DNA of 43,998 bases from a virus, in the IMG/VR virus record IMGVR_UViG_3300044796_000042, positions 1 through 43,998 of that record, one strand, 5' to 3'. Below, piece by piece: positions 26,150 through 33,157 of the stretch. The stretch's first letter is position 1. Each line of letters begins with the position of its first letter. The notes below the pieces were generated by a model. It saw nothing but the letters and a program-made list of their open reading frames with translations, made no database searches and was not told the origin of the DNA. The position numbers and the translations under genes were made by a program.

Positions 26150-26319
26150 GTCGAAATCCACCATCACCGCCGGTCTGGGAAGCCGTTGTCAATGGTGATC
26201 AGATAGGCACCTATGATCCAGTCGAAAAGATCACGATCCATCTCAAAGATGGCTATACCTATGACCTCATTCCAATGGAGTGTACGCAGCTGGTATGCCG
26301 GGTGAAAAAGGAGACCTAA
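26146..26319 (+). CDS. Small basic-ended protein, unknown
   Basis: 57 residues starting at the ATG overlapping the previous TGA. The sequence PPVWEAVVNGDQIGTYDP and TIHLKDGYTYDLIP suggests a small beta-barrel-like fold. A strong hairpin follows the stop. No family recognised. Confidence 0.55.
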   Translation: MSRNPPSPPVWEAVVNGDQIGTYDPVEKITIHLKDGYTYDLIPMECTQLVCRVKKET

Positions 26320-26325
26320 CGAAAA

Positions 26326-26353
26326 GCGGCGACCCCCGCAAAGAAGTCGCCGC
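26326..26353 (+). terminator. GC-rich hairpin, terminator candidate
   Basis: GCGGCGAC (26326-26333) pairs with GTCGCCGC (26346-26353) around a 12-base loop, seven bases after a stop codon. No T-run follows. It may end or attenuate part of the early transcript; the next gene has its own good ribosome site (CAGGAGA). Confidence 0.45.
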
Positions 26354-26429
26354 CATTCCCATCCAACAGGAGGTCAAGAGGTCAATCCCGACCACTCCTG
26401 CTTACCACTACGAACAGGAGATTTCCATC

Positions 26430-26627
26430 ATGACATGCAGATTGATAAAAACCAGCGTCAGAACGAAGTGGGGCATTTTCTACGGGTTCAAATCTGCGCC
26501 GGCGGCGCCGCGCCTGGATGTGCGCCGTCTGATCGATCAGGGATCGATGAAGGTGTGCCCGTCTAACTGTTGGTTCTCGCGCATGCTCCGCGCCTTCCGC
26601 CGCTTCGGAATGTTGGTGGCACCATGA
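26430..26627 (+). CDS. Small basic protein, unknown
   Basis: 65 residues from the ATG at 26430, chosen because CAGGAGA lies upstream; longer frames start earlier without support. The sequence TKWGIFYGFKSAPAAPRLDV, then a basic C-terminus (RMLRAFRRFGM), could bind nucleic acid. The stop overlaps the next start (ATGA). Confidence 0.55.
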   Translation: MTCRLIKTSVRTKWGIFYGFKSAPAAPRLDVRRLIDQGSMKVCPSNCWFSRMLRAFRRFGMLVAP

Positions 26628-26890
26628 ACCGCGATAATTGGCCTGTTGAAAAGTTCGGAATCCGACCAGCCGGAAAACCAGACGAGTGTTTTTATTGCCG
26701 CCAGAAAAGCGGTGATCAACATGCTCCAGAGTGCGTGATCCGCGAGAGGACGGTGCTGGTCGATGTGATCATCCAGATGGTGATGACGGTACCGGAAAAA
26801 TGGACGCCTGATACCATCGAGTTCAGTCTCAACGAAAGCAGCTCGTGCGCGAATAATATGGGATTTATATACTTGACTAGCCAAGGCTAA
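26624..26890 (+). pseudogene. Early protein truncated by the IS1595 element
   Basis: The frame starts at the ATG overlapping the previous stop and gives 88 residues, but only 1-78 belong to the phage; MGFIYLTSQG at the end is encoded by the transposon's left inverted repeat. The phage part has CFYCRQKSGDQHAPECVIR, a Cys/His cluster that should bind zinc, followed by a beta strand and VPEKWTPDTIEF. The protein looks cut in the middle of a conserved fold. Whether the remnant still works is unclear. Confidence 0.7.
26860..26884 (+). repeat. Left terminal inverted repeat of the IS1595 element
   Basis: It starts GGGATTTATATA and contains TTGACT and GCCAA. Against the reverse complement of 30538-30562 it matches 22 of 25 bases. 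The repeat holds the -35 box of the transposase promoter. Confidence 0.85.
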
Positions 26891-26901
26891 TGCGCTATAT
26901 T
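26873..26901 (+). promoter_or_regulatory. Sigma-70-like promoter of the transposase operon
   Basis: TTGACT (26873-26878), a 17-base spacer and TATATT (26896-26901) form a near-consensus promoter, with the -35 box inside the inverted repeat. TAGCCAAGG occurs twice (26878-26886 and 26913-26921) around it, and CTAAT/ATTAG flanks the -10. These could be operator sites for self-control; AGGGAG follows as ribosome site. Confidence 0.7.
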
Positions 26902-26930
26902 AGGTAGCAGATTAGCCAAGGGAGTCAGTC

Positions 26931-27857
26931 ATGCCAGCCAAGAAAAAACAGCCCGAAAAAGTCAGCCTCTATGAGTTCTTCAAAAGATTTCCTGATGAAG
27001 AATCGGCTCGCTTGTTTTTTGAGAATCGCCGCTGGCCGGAAGGCGCTGCTTGCCCTCATTGCCAAAGCGCGGATGTTTCCGAATGCAAAGATCATAAGCC
27101 TATGGCGTATCGTTGCCGCAACTGTCGGAAACATTTTAGCGTTCGGACGAACACAGTCCTTGCGGAAGGCAAGATAGGGCTTCATAAATGGCTTATGGCG
27201 ATTTACATGCTCCATACATCACGCAAGGGCGTGTCCAGTGTCCAGATGGCAAAGGAAATCGGCGTGACGCAAAAGACAGCGTGGTTCCTTTGTCACCGCA
27301 TTCGTGAGGCAATGAAGCAACGTGGTGGCTTGTTCGGGGGCACCGTCGAGGTTGATGAGACTTACATCGGCGGCAAAGAAAAAAACAAGCACGTCTCGAA
27401 AAAACTTCGCGCCGGTCGCGGGGCTGTCGGCAAAACACCTGTTTTTGGTATGCGCCAGCGCAATGGGGTCGTGAGGGCTTTTCCGGTAGAAGCTACCGAT
27501 AAAGAAACTTTGCAGTCGGCCATTGCCGAGAACATAGAACAAGGCTCCACAATCTATAGCGACTCGCATAAAGCATATGAAGGTATCACCGGATACCGGC
27601 ATGAGGCCGTGTGCCATAGCGTCGGCGAATACGTCCGCGATCAAGCCCATACAAACGGCGTTGAGTCGTTTTGGGCGTTGCTCAAGCGGGGTTACTACGG
27701 AGTTCACCATTTTATGAGCGAAAAACATCTGCATCGTTATGTGAACGAATTTTCCCATCGGCACAACACAGCGCAGATGGGGATGATTGACTCCATTGGC
27801 GTGACGATTGACGGGATGGTAGGACGCAGACTTTGCTACGAGGAACTCACGGCATGA
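26931..27857 (+). CDS. IS1595-family transposase
   Basis: 308 residues. The N-terminal zinc ribbon has CPHC and CRNC (about residues 42-65), followed by a helix-turn-helix (about 90-125). The DDE-type core has Asp142 in VEVDETYIGGKE, Asp211 in YSDSHKAY and Glu245 in HTNGVESFWALLKRG, the last a typical IS1595 motif. It would bind the terminal repeats and move the element. Length and motifs look complete. The stop overlaps the start of the S-subunit gene (ATGA), so cargo and transposase are coupled. Confidence 0.9.
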   Translation: MPAKKKQPEKVSLYEFFKRFPDEESARLFFENRRWPEGAACPHCQSADVSECKDHKPMAYRCRNCRKHFSVRTNTVLAEGKIGLHKWLMAIYMLHTSRKGVSSVQMAKEIGVTQKTAWFLCHRIREAMKQRGGLFGGTVEVDETYIGGKEKNKHVSKKLRAGRGAVGKTPVFGMRQRNGVVRAFPVEATDKETLQSAIAENIEQGSTIYSDSHKAYEGITGYRHEAVCHSVGEYVRDQAHTNGVESFWALLKRGYYGVHHFMSEKHLHRYVNEFSHRHNTAQMGMIDSIGVTIDGMVGRRLCYEELTA

Positions 27858-28702
27858 AGCAGAAGCAGGGCGCGAAAGGTAGAACCGCAAGCAATGAACT
27901 CCACGGTCGGTTTGACGACATGGTTGATGCTGTCCTCGGTGTTCCTGAAAAAGTAAAAAAGACGCTCGTAAAAGATAAGGCTGTTGTCGAAACGTGGTCA
28001 GTTCCGTTGCAGGATATTTATGACAATCCAAATATGCGACTTGATGCAACCCATTACGATAGGCAAACCGCCGCCGCCTTGGATGAACTGAATAAATCGA
28101 ATTTTCCCTTGAAGCCTTTGTCAGAACTTGCCGCCGTAAATCTGCCGGGGCAATTCGTTCGTATATGGGCGAAGGATGAGGCGCACGGAATCCCTTACGT
28201 CAACGCAACCGACATGATGAGTCTAACCGGCATAGGAACGCTTGCCGGTGAACCCGGATTCCTGTCCCATGAATCCGAGGTTGATATTGATGAACTGACT
28301 ATCCACAAGGGATGGCTTTTACTGACATGCTCCGGCACCATCGGGCGCGTTTTCTATGTGCCGGAACGAATAGACGGATGGGTTGCGACGCATGACCTCA
28401 TTCGCATTATCCCGCATGATGATATTCCGGTTGGGTTTTTATATGCCTATCTGTCTTCGCCGATGGCGCAAAAGCAAATTGCAGGACATACGCATGGCGG
28501 CCAGATTGACCATGTAACGCATCATCAAGTCGGCGGCATTCTTGTCCCCGTTTTTCCGAAAGACAGGATGGCGGAAATACACAAGCAAGCTATGAAGGCG
28601 CTGAATCAAAGAGAGGAAGCCATAGCCACTCTTGCCAAGGCATCCGACGACATTCAGCAATCAATCAAAGCGAACAGCCGGGCAAAAAATGTCAAACGAT
28701 AA
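27854..28702 (+). CDS. Restriction-modification specificity (S) subunit, single target-recognition domain
   Basis: 282 residues from the ATG overlapping the transposase stop. After a helical N-terminal segment comes a target-recognition-type domain (about 100-240: PYVNATDMMSL, LTIHKGWLLLTCSGTIGR, IRIIPHDDIPVGFLYAYL, GQIDHVTHHQVGGILVPVF), then a coiled-coil-type helix (RMAEIHKQAMKALNQREEAI). Ordinary HsdS proteins have two such domains and about 400 residues, so this is a half-subunit that would need to dimerise. It supplies DNA-sequence recognition to the enzyme encoded next. Confidence 0.8.
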   Translation: MKQKQGAKGRTASNELHGRFDDMVDAVLGVPEKVKKTLVKDKAVVETWSVPLQDIYDNPNMRLDATHYDRQTAAALDELNKSNFPLKPLSELAAVNLPGQFVRIWAKDEAHGIPYVNATDMMSLTGIGTLAGEPGFLSHESEVDIDELTIHKGWLLLTCSGTIGRVFYVPERIDGWVATHDLIRIIPHDDIPVGFLYAYLSSPMAQKQIAGHTHGGQIDHVTHHQVGGILVPVFPKDRMAEIHKQAMKALNQREEAIATLAKASDDIQQSIKANSRAKNVKR

Positions 28703-30557
28703 TGTCACCTACCTAATTCCGCCCGGCAACATTCGGTGTTTCATCACGGGCAAGCTTCGCAAGGACACGCCAGAAGAAAATGTGCGCCAGCGTTGGGCGC
28801 GAAGCCTTGTTGAAGAATATGGATACCTGAAACAAGATATTATGATCGAATTTCCCATCCACATGGGAACAGCCAAAAAACGCGCCGACATTGTGATTTT
28901 TAAGCCGGGCGCAAAACAGGTGCAGGAAGAAATCACTATCATCATCGAAGCCAAGCGGGACGAGATTAAATTTTCTGATCCGAACAAAGGCGAAAGTCAG
29001 CTTAAAAGCTACATGGCGGCTAGTTCGTCCTGCAAATACGGACTTTGGGTTGGCAGCGACAGACGCGCCTATGAGAAGCAATCGGGCGGTGAATTTGCGC
29101 TGGTAAGCGACGTTCCCCGCGCCGGAGAGGAAAGGCCACGCCGCCCCGAACGTAAGGACTTGCAAGTCGCGCATGACCTCACTTCAATCTTTCGGCGTTG
29201 CCATAACTACATTCATGCAAACGGCGGCTTGCAGAAAGCGGAAGCTTTCCACGAAATGCTGAAACTTATTTTCTGCAAAATGTATGACGAGGAAGAAAGC
29301 TCGCTAGAACTGAATTTTGCCGTTGATCCAAAAGAGCAGCGTTCCGAAAGCGGCAGACGCCGTTTGATGGAAGATAGAGTCGAGCCTTTGTTTGAAAAAG
29401 TAAAAGTTCGCTACCCCTATATTTTCGGTAAAGATGAACGCCTGAAACTTGAACCTATAGTTCTGGCCTACATCGTTTCTGAAATGCAGTTTATTTCCCT
29501 GCTTGATACGGAAACAGATATTAAGGGCGCGGCCTATGAGGAACTGGTAGGGCAGAATCTTCGCGGCGACCGTGGCGAGTATTTTACGCCACGGAATGTT
29601 TGCGACATGACCGTAAAAATCATCCAGTCGATGTTTCCGCAACAGAAGCTTACCGAGGTGAAGGTTCTTGATTGTTGCTGCGGTACAGGTGGTTTTATCG
29701 TTTCATGGATCGACAATTTACGCCATATCCTCCGCGATCAAGAGATGGCGCGACACAGCAAAGATGTAGAAGGCAAAGTCCGTGACCGCATCCGCACAAC
29801 CTGCGCCCAAAATTTATTCGGCTTGGATGTAAACCCCTTTCTTGTGCGTACCGCGCAAATGAATCTGGTTATGCACGGCGACGGTTCGACAAATGTTTAC
29901 AGGGTTGATTCCTCTCGTTCTCCGGGCGAATGGACAGACGAGGAGGCGCGTCGCAAAATCCCCTATGGAAAAGCAGATGTTGTTTTGACAAACCCACCCT
30001 TCGGGTCAGAGGTCAAAATTGACGACGCGCATGTTCTTGATAGGTACGAACTTTCAAGGTGGGAATCGTCAAACATTCGGGCGTCATTGCCAGCCGAGCA
30101 ACTGTTTATCGAAACAGCAATGACGTTTTTGAGGGGGGGGGGCTTGCTTGGCATCGTCCTGCCTGACGGCATCCTGAATAATCCAGGACTTCGATTCCTG
30201 CGTTCTTGGCTTTTGCGCCGCGCCCGTATCGTGGCGTCGATTGATCTCCCAAAAGAGACATTCAGCGTAAGCGGCGGCGTCAATAATCCAAGCGTTCTTA
30301 TCGTGCAGAAATTCACGAAAGAGGAAGTTCAAAGGGCAAATGCCAACATCATAGAAAGCAGCAACATGGTTTTCATGGCCGCGCCCCGCACGGCTGGCAT
30401 CGACAAGCGCGGTAAGCAGATATTCCTGCGCCATGATGATGGAAGGGAACTTACCGACGATGAAGGCAATCGCTTTCTGGATGATGAAATATCTTCGATT
30501 CCAGAGCAATTTGCTAACTGGCTGAAAGATCACAAAGTTGGCCAGTCAACTATATAA
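28689..30557 (+). CDS. Fused nuclease and N6-adenine methyltransferase (R-M protein)
   Basis: 622 residues from the ATG at 28689, overlapping the S gene by 14 bases. The N-terminus (about 20-150) is a PD-(D/E)XK-type domain: Asp67 in RADIVIF and Glu87/Lys89 in IIEAKR. A helical linker follows, then a gamma-type N6-adenine methyltransferase with motif I (LDCCCGTGGF, Asp328), motif IV NPPFG (Asn435) and LPDGILNNPG. R and M in one chain with a separate S chain is the plan of BcgI-like type IIB enzymes; the length is also close. A G10 run at residues 482-485 could switch the frame. The gene ends in the right inverted repeat. Confidence 0.8.
   Translation: MSNDNVTYLIPPGNIRCFITGKLRKDTPEENVRQRWARSLVEEYGYLKQDIMIEFPIHMGTAKKRADIVIFKPGAKQVQEEITIIIEAKRDEIKFSDPNKGESQLKSYMAASSSCKYGLWVGSDRRAYEKQSGGEFALVSDVPRAGEERPRRPERKDLQVAHDLTSIFRRCHNYIHANGGLQKAEAFHEMLKLIFCKMYDEEESSLELNFAVDPKEQRSESGRRRLMEDRVEPLFEKVKVRYPYIFGKDERLKLEPIVLAYIVSEMQFISLLDTETDIKGAAYEELVGQNLRGDRGEYFTPRNVCDMTVKIIQSMFPQQKLTEVKVLDCCCGTGGFIVSWIDNLRHILRDQEMARHSKDVEGKVRDRIRTTCAQNLFGLDVNPFLVRTAQMNLVMHGDGSTNVYRVDSSRSPGEWTDEEARRKIPYGKADVVLTNPPFGSEVKIDDAHVLDRYELSRWESSNIRASLPAEQLFIETAMTFLRGGGLLGIVLPDGILNNPGLRFLRSWLLRRARIVASIDLPKETFSVSGGVNNPSVLIVQKFTKEEVQRANANIIESSNMVFMAAPRTAGIDKRGKQIFLRHDDGRELTDDEGNRFLDDEISSIPEQFANWLKDHKVGQSTI
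30133..30142 (+). repeat. G10 homopolymer inside the R-M gene
   Basis: Ten consecutive G residues lie in frame (Arg-Gly-Gly-Gly) after the catalytic NPPF motif. Runs of this length slip during replication, and one base gained or lost would truncate the protein at about residue 485. It is the longest homopolymer I noticed in the window. Confidence 0.85.
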
Positions 30558-30562
30558 GTCCC
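30538..30562 (-). repeat. Right terminal inverted repeat of the IS1595 element
   Basis: The reverse complement starts GGGACTTATATAG and carries TTGACTGGCCAA; only three positions differ from the left repeat. The stop codon of the R-M gene (30555-30557) lies inside it. Confidence 0.85.
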
Positions 30563-30799
30563 TTATATTTCTTCTTTTTTCTCCAAATTATTTGTTGGAT
30601 CAAAACGACAAACTTCTCCACTGATCGAAACTACTTCGACCTGCGCCGGCGTGCCGAGCACGAATCCCGCCATCTTTCTGGCGTCCTCCAGAACCTTGTC
30701 GACGGGCGTGCCTTGCGCGAGACCGGCGCGTGCATGCAGGAAGCAATTCAGGCGCAACCAGTTCTCCTGATCGATCAGAAAATCAGATTTTTGCGGCAT
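30563..30799 (-). CDS. Small protein abutting the transposon, unknown
   Basis: 78 residues from the ATG at 30797-30799, preceded by a strong AAGGAGG. The start overlaps the end of the upstream gene. The helical N-terminus (IDQENWLRLNCFLHARAGLA) is followed by GTPAQVEVVSISGEVCRFD and a charged end. The stop codon is the first triplet next to the transposon's right end, so the natural C-terminus may have been longer. No family recognised. Confidence 0.6.
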   Translation of the reverse strand: MPQKSDFLIDQENWLRLNCFLHARAGLAQGTPVDKVLEDARKMAGFVLGTPAQVEVVSISGEVCRFDPTNNLEKKEEI

Positions 30800-31724
30800 G
30801 TGTCGCCTCCTTGCGTTGTGCCATGCGATGGCTGACTTCGTCATGCCAGCCCTGCACGTTCATCATCGCGGGGTTCTGCCGCGCCAGTTCCAGCATGCGC
30901 TCTGCATCCGCAACATGATCATCCCAGTCCTTCGGTGACCATCTCGCTTTAGAGACCTCGTAGCGTTCGAAATTTCGGGGCAAGGATGCGTTCTCCCTTG
31001 GCGGGGCTAGGGTGTGACGCCGAGCCGTGGTAAAGCCAGCCAGAAGTGAACGTCGCAACATTACGGCGGCATCCAGTTCGTCTTTCATCTCTACCGGCAA
31101 CGGAAAGAACTTTTTGCCCGTCAGCCATCCGTTCATTGAATTCATAACAATATCAAACGGATACGCCTTGCAGACGGTCAAAGCGGTATCGATCAACAAT
31201 TCTGCATCGCTATCGCTTTCATTCCGGCGCATCAACGACACCCGCATGCGCGTCAGCATGCCGACCACAGTTTTGATCTGGTCAGGCATGACTGGTCTAT
31301 TAAAGAATTCAAAGGCTTCGAGGATTTTTGCCTCGCCATGTTCAAGCCGGTCAATGGTGACATCGTATCCGTTCAGAGCCTCGCTATAGACGCCGCCATC
31401 ATCATAAATCCTGCGCCACTTAGCCTTGATGACGAGCCGCGACCCGACGGCCTGCCTCAACGATTCCACCAGTTGATCGTCCGTGACCTGCGCTCCCGTT
31501 TTGGCTTGTGCCGCCAAACCTCGTAGCGTTTCCAATCCAGGTAAAGAAAGCGGCGTCCCAACTGGCGAATCTTGTCGCACGGGCAACGTGGTGGTTTCGG
31601 AACTGGTCGGCGAGGGCGGCTGGGTCAAGGCTGAGACCTCGGCACTTTTCAAGATGTTTGTCGTGAGGTTTCCAATCGTCTGGGATGGTGACGAGGGCTG
31701 GCTTTGTCTTTCGTGGTTTTGCAT
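30783..31724 (-). CDS. Possible helicase-loader-like protein, long overlap with DUF1376 gene
   Basis: 313 residues. The start at 31724 has AAGGAG at good spacing, and its first 305 bases overlap the DUF1376 gene in another frame. The N-terminal 60 residues are Ser/Pro/Thr-rich, probably disordered. The core has KAYPFDIVMNSMNGWLTGKKFFPLPVE, which resembles the pattern (YP-x-D-(I/V)...W...FFP) seen in phage helicase-loader-type proteins. A role in replication would fit its partner. The family call is tentative. Confidence 0.5.
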   Translation of the reverse strand: MQNHERQSQPSSPSQTIGNLTTNILKSAEVSALTQPPSPTSSETTTLPVRQDSPVGTPLSLPGLETLRGLAAQAKTGAQVTDDQLVESLRQAVGSRLVIKAKWRRIYDDGGVYSEALNGYDVTIDRLEHGEAKILEAFEFFNRPVMPDQIKTVVGMLTRMRVSLMRRNESDSDAELLIDTALTVCKAYPFDIVMNSMNGWLTGKKFFPLPVEMKDELDAAVMLRRSLLAGFTTARRHTLAPPRENASLPRNFERYEVSKARWSPKDWDDHVADAERMLELARQNPAMMNVQGWHDEVSHRMAQRKEATHAAKI

Positions 31725-32178
31725 CGGTCTGCTCCTTCGGTTTTGCGGGTGGGTCTATAAATAGCCCGTCAGGGCTATTATTGGTTATTGGTTCTTGGTT
31801 ACTGGTTAGGGTTACGTTTGGGTTACGACTGGGTTTATTTTGGAAACCGTCTGGGTTTTTCTTTGGTCTGCCTCCTCTTAAACCATTGGTTTTATTGGTA
31901 ACGCATTTTGCCTGATAGGTGGCTATTCTCTCATCACATTCGCTGCGGTGCCACATATTATCACCGCCAAGGGTGAAAAACTCGACCAAAATTGACCCGA
32001 CAACATCCGATTTTGAACCCATTTTAATCCGTCTGGAAACCGACTGGGTTTCGTTGGGTATCGGTGCCTCTTTGTCATAATAAAGGTCAAGCAACCGGCG
32101 ATAGGCAAGCTCCTCATCATCGGACAGATGCGAGGTGTCAGCCTTGAAGCTTTTTATGTTGAAATCGTAATAGTGCAT
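31420..32178 (-). CDS. DUF1376 (YdaU-type) replication protein
   Basis: 252 residues. The N-terminal domain (MHYYDFNIKSFKADTSHLSDDEELAYRRLLDLYYDKEAP, quoted in parts: HLSDDEELAYRRLLDLYY) is the diagnostic DUF1376 pattern, a winged-helix replication-initiation-type domain. A Pro/Lys/Asn-rich linker follows (about 100-170), then a C-terminal domain (DPAALADQFRNHHVA, SWDAAFFTWIGNATRF) as in phage O-like proteins. GAGG precedes the start. The last 305 bases overlap the next gene. Confidence 0.75.
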   Translation of the reverse strand: MHYYDFNIKSFKADTSHLSDDEELAYRRLLDLYYDKEAPIPNETQSVSRRIKMGSKSDVVGSILVEFFTLGGDNMWHRSECDERIATYQAKCVTNKTNGLRGGRPKKNPDGFQNKPSRNPNVTLTSNQEPITNNSPDGLFIDPPAKPKEQTDAKPRKTKPALVTIPDDWKPHDKHLEKCRGLSLDPAALADQFRNHHVARATRFASWDAAFFTWIGNATRFGGTSQNGSAGHGRSTGGIVEAGRRVAARHQG

Positions 32179-32284
32179 TACTCAACCTCGCCAACAAAGG
32201 GAACCAACAGGAAAGAATGGGCGCACCGTTGGCGGATGCTTGTCAGCCGGCGATCACTCCGACTCAAGCCCGAGCACATCATAT

Positions 32285-32683
32285 TTATGGAATTTTTATA
32301 TGCAAGGCACTTTTTAAGTTTTCCGCAACCTGATCGATAGACGTGGCAAAAAAAGCCACACCATTGGCTGCGTTAACTTTGGCGAGAAAGTCGGCTTGAT
32401 CTTTTTCGTGATCATCCTTCGGCGCGGTCCAGGGCGGACGCTTGACCTCGATGGCGAGGAAGCGACCATCCTTGAGTTGACCGAGGATGTCGGAGCATCC
32501 CTTGATCGTGTTGAACTTGACGGGACGCAGAGATTTCCCCCTGCCCGATGGCAACATCGCGGCACCGGAGTTGACGCGCTCAGCCCACGCAACGCTGGGA
32601 TGATAAGCCAGCTGGACGAGGATCACTTTCTGAATCTCTATCTCGTATGGCTCCGGCGCGGTGAGCTTAAACCTTTGCGACAT
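32285..32683 (-). CDS. VRR-NUC nuclease
   Basis: 132 residues from the ATG at 32681-32683; an upstream ATG at 32707 is possible. The pattern VNSGAAMLPSGRGKSLRP, KGCSDILGQLKDGRFLAIEVKRP and DFLAKVNAANGVAFFATS is that of VRR-NUC nucleases, with Asp in CSDIL and Glu/Lys in IEVKR as PD-(D/E)XK catalytic residues. Phage versions may resolve recombination structures. It overlaps the ribbon-helix-helix gene. Confidence 0.8.
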   Translation of the reverse strand: MSQRFKLTAPEPYEIEIQKVILVQLAYHPSVAWAERVNSGAAMLPSGRGKSLRPVKFNTIKGCSDILGQLKDGRFLAIEVKRPPWTAPKDDHEKDQADFLAKVNAANGVAFFATSIDQVAENLKSALHIKIP

Positions 32684-32870
32684 TTCTGGCTTTCTTCGGG
32701 CGCGCATAGATGCCCTTGGCGATGTCGGCGTTCATCGCGCTGCGGAGCCGCTCTTTCGCCAGAGTCGCTAAGCCGCGCCCGTTCTGCTGATGCTCAAGCC
32801 AGTCGATGACATCGAACTCAAGGCGGATCGGAATCTGCCGGCTCTTGCTGGTGACGGTGGTCTTTGACAT
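32667..32870 (-). CDS. Arc-type ribbon-helix-helix protein
   Basis: 67 residues. SRQIPIRLEFDVIDWLEHQ followed by GLATLAKERLRSAMN gives a beta-helix-helix pattern of small Arc/MetJ-like DNA-binding proteins, then a basic tail (ARPKKARNVAKV). It is the first gene of the leftward replication block, next to the divergent promoter, so it may repress its own operon or the rightward one. ACGAGG lies upstream as ribosome site. Confidence 0.6.
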   Translation of the reverse strand: MSKTTVTSKSRQIPIRLEFDVIDWLEHQQNGRGLATLAKERLRSAMNADIAKGIYARPKKARNVAKV

Positions 32871-32916
32871 GCGTACCTCGTTAAAAAGTTTATGGGATGC
32901 AACTGCATTTATACAC

Positions 32917-32945
32917 TTGCAAACGAATACCAGATGAATTAGAAG
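32917..32945 (+). promoter_or_regulatory. Promoter candidate for the rightward recombination block
   Basis: TTGCAA (32917-32922), 17 bases, then TAGAAG (32940-32945). The same arrangement TTGCAT-17-TAGAAC stands before the recT-like gene, and both share TGAATTAGAA at the -10 side. It faces right between the ribbon-helix-helix gene and the exonuclease operon. TGCA copies nearby may be operator parts. Confidence 0.5.
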
Positions 32946-32992
32946 AAATCAACCGCGATTCGCGGCACCGCAAAACCGAGGAGATCAAGACA

Positions 32993-33157
32993 ATGAAAAT
33001 GGAAACGATCAAAAGTGAATCGCAGTTGCCAGTTGGCAAAACGATTCGCGTGAAGCTGACCGAGGATGGGATCGGGGCGAGTATCATCGCCATCGGTCAC
33101 ATCATCAAAGACGACTGGTTTTCCCCCGCAACAGATTTCAAAAAGGACGAACAATGA
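32993..33157 (+). CDS. Small protein before the exonuclease, unknown
   Basis: 54 residues from the ATG at 32993, chosen for GAGGAG nine bases upstream; a longer frame from 32897 would start inside the promoter. Beta-strand-rich (GKTIRVKLTEDGIGASIIAIG), with an acidic end. Its stop overlaps the next start. Function unknown. Confidence 0.6.
   Translation: MKMETIKSESQLPVGKTIRVKLTEDGIGASIIAIGHIIKDDWFSPATDFKKDEQ

Larger units (their letters stand above)
26860..30562 (+). mobile_element. IS1595-family transposon carrying a restriction-modification system
   Basis: 3703 bases bounded by terminal inverted repeats of 25 bp that match at 22 positions (26860-26884 and 30538-30562). It contains an IS1595-type transposase, an S-subunit-like specificity gene and a fused nuclease-adenine methyltransferase, all in one direction and translationally coupled. 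The RM gene ends inside the right repeat, so the cargo is part of the element and not a later neighbour. No 8-bp target duplication is visible: the flanks are AATAATAT on the left and TTATATTT on the right. It cuts the early gene at 26624. Confidence 0.85.

Noticed and set aside
26852-30570. 8-bp target-site duplication of the transposon
   Set aside because: The two flanks are AT-rich but do not match base for base.
32897-32992. Longer start of the 32993-33157 gene
   Set aside because: It would begin inside the promoter candidate; GAGGAG precedes the ATG at 32993.
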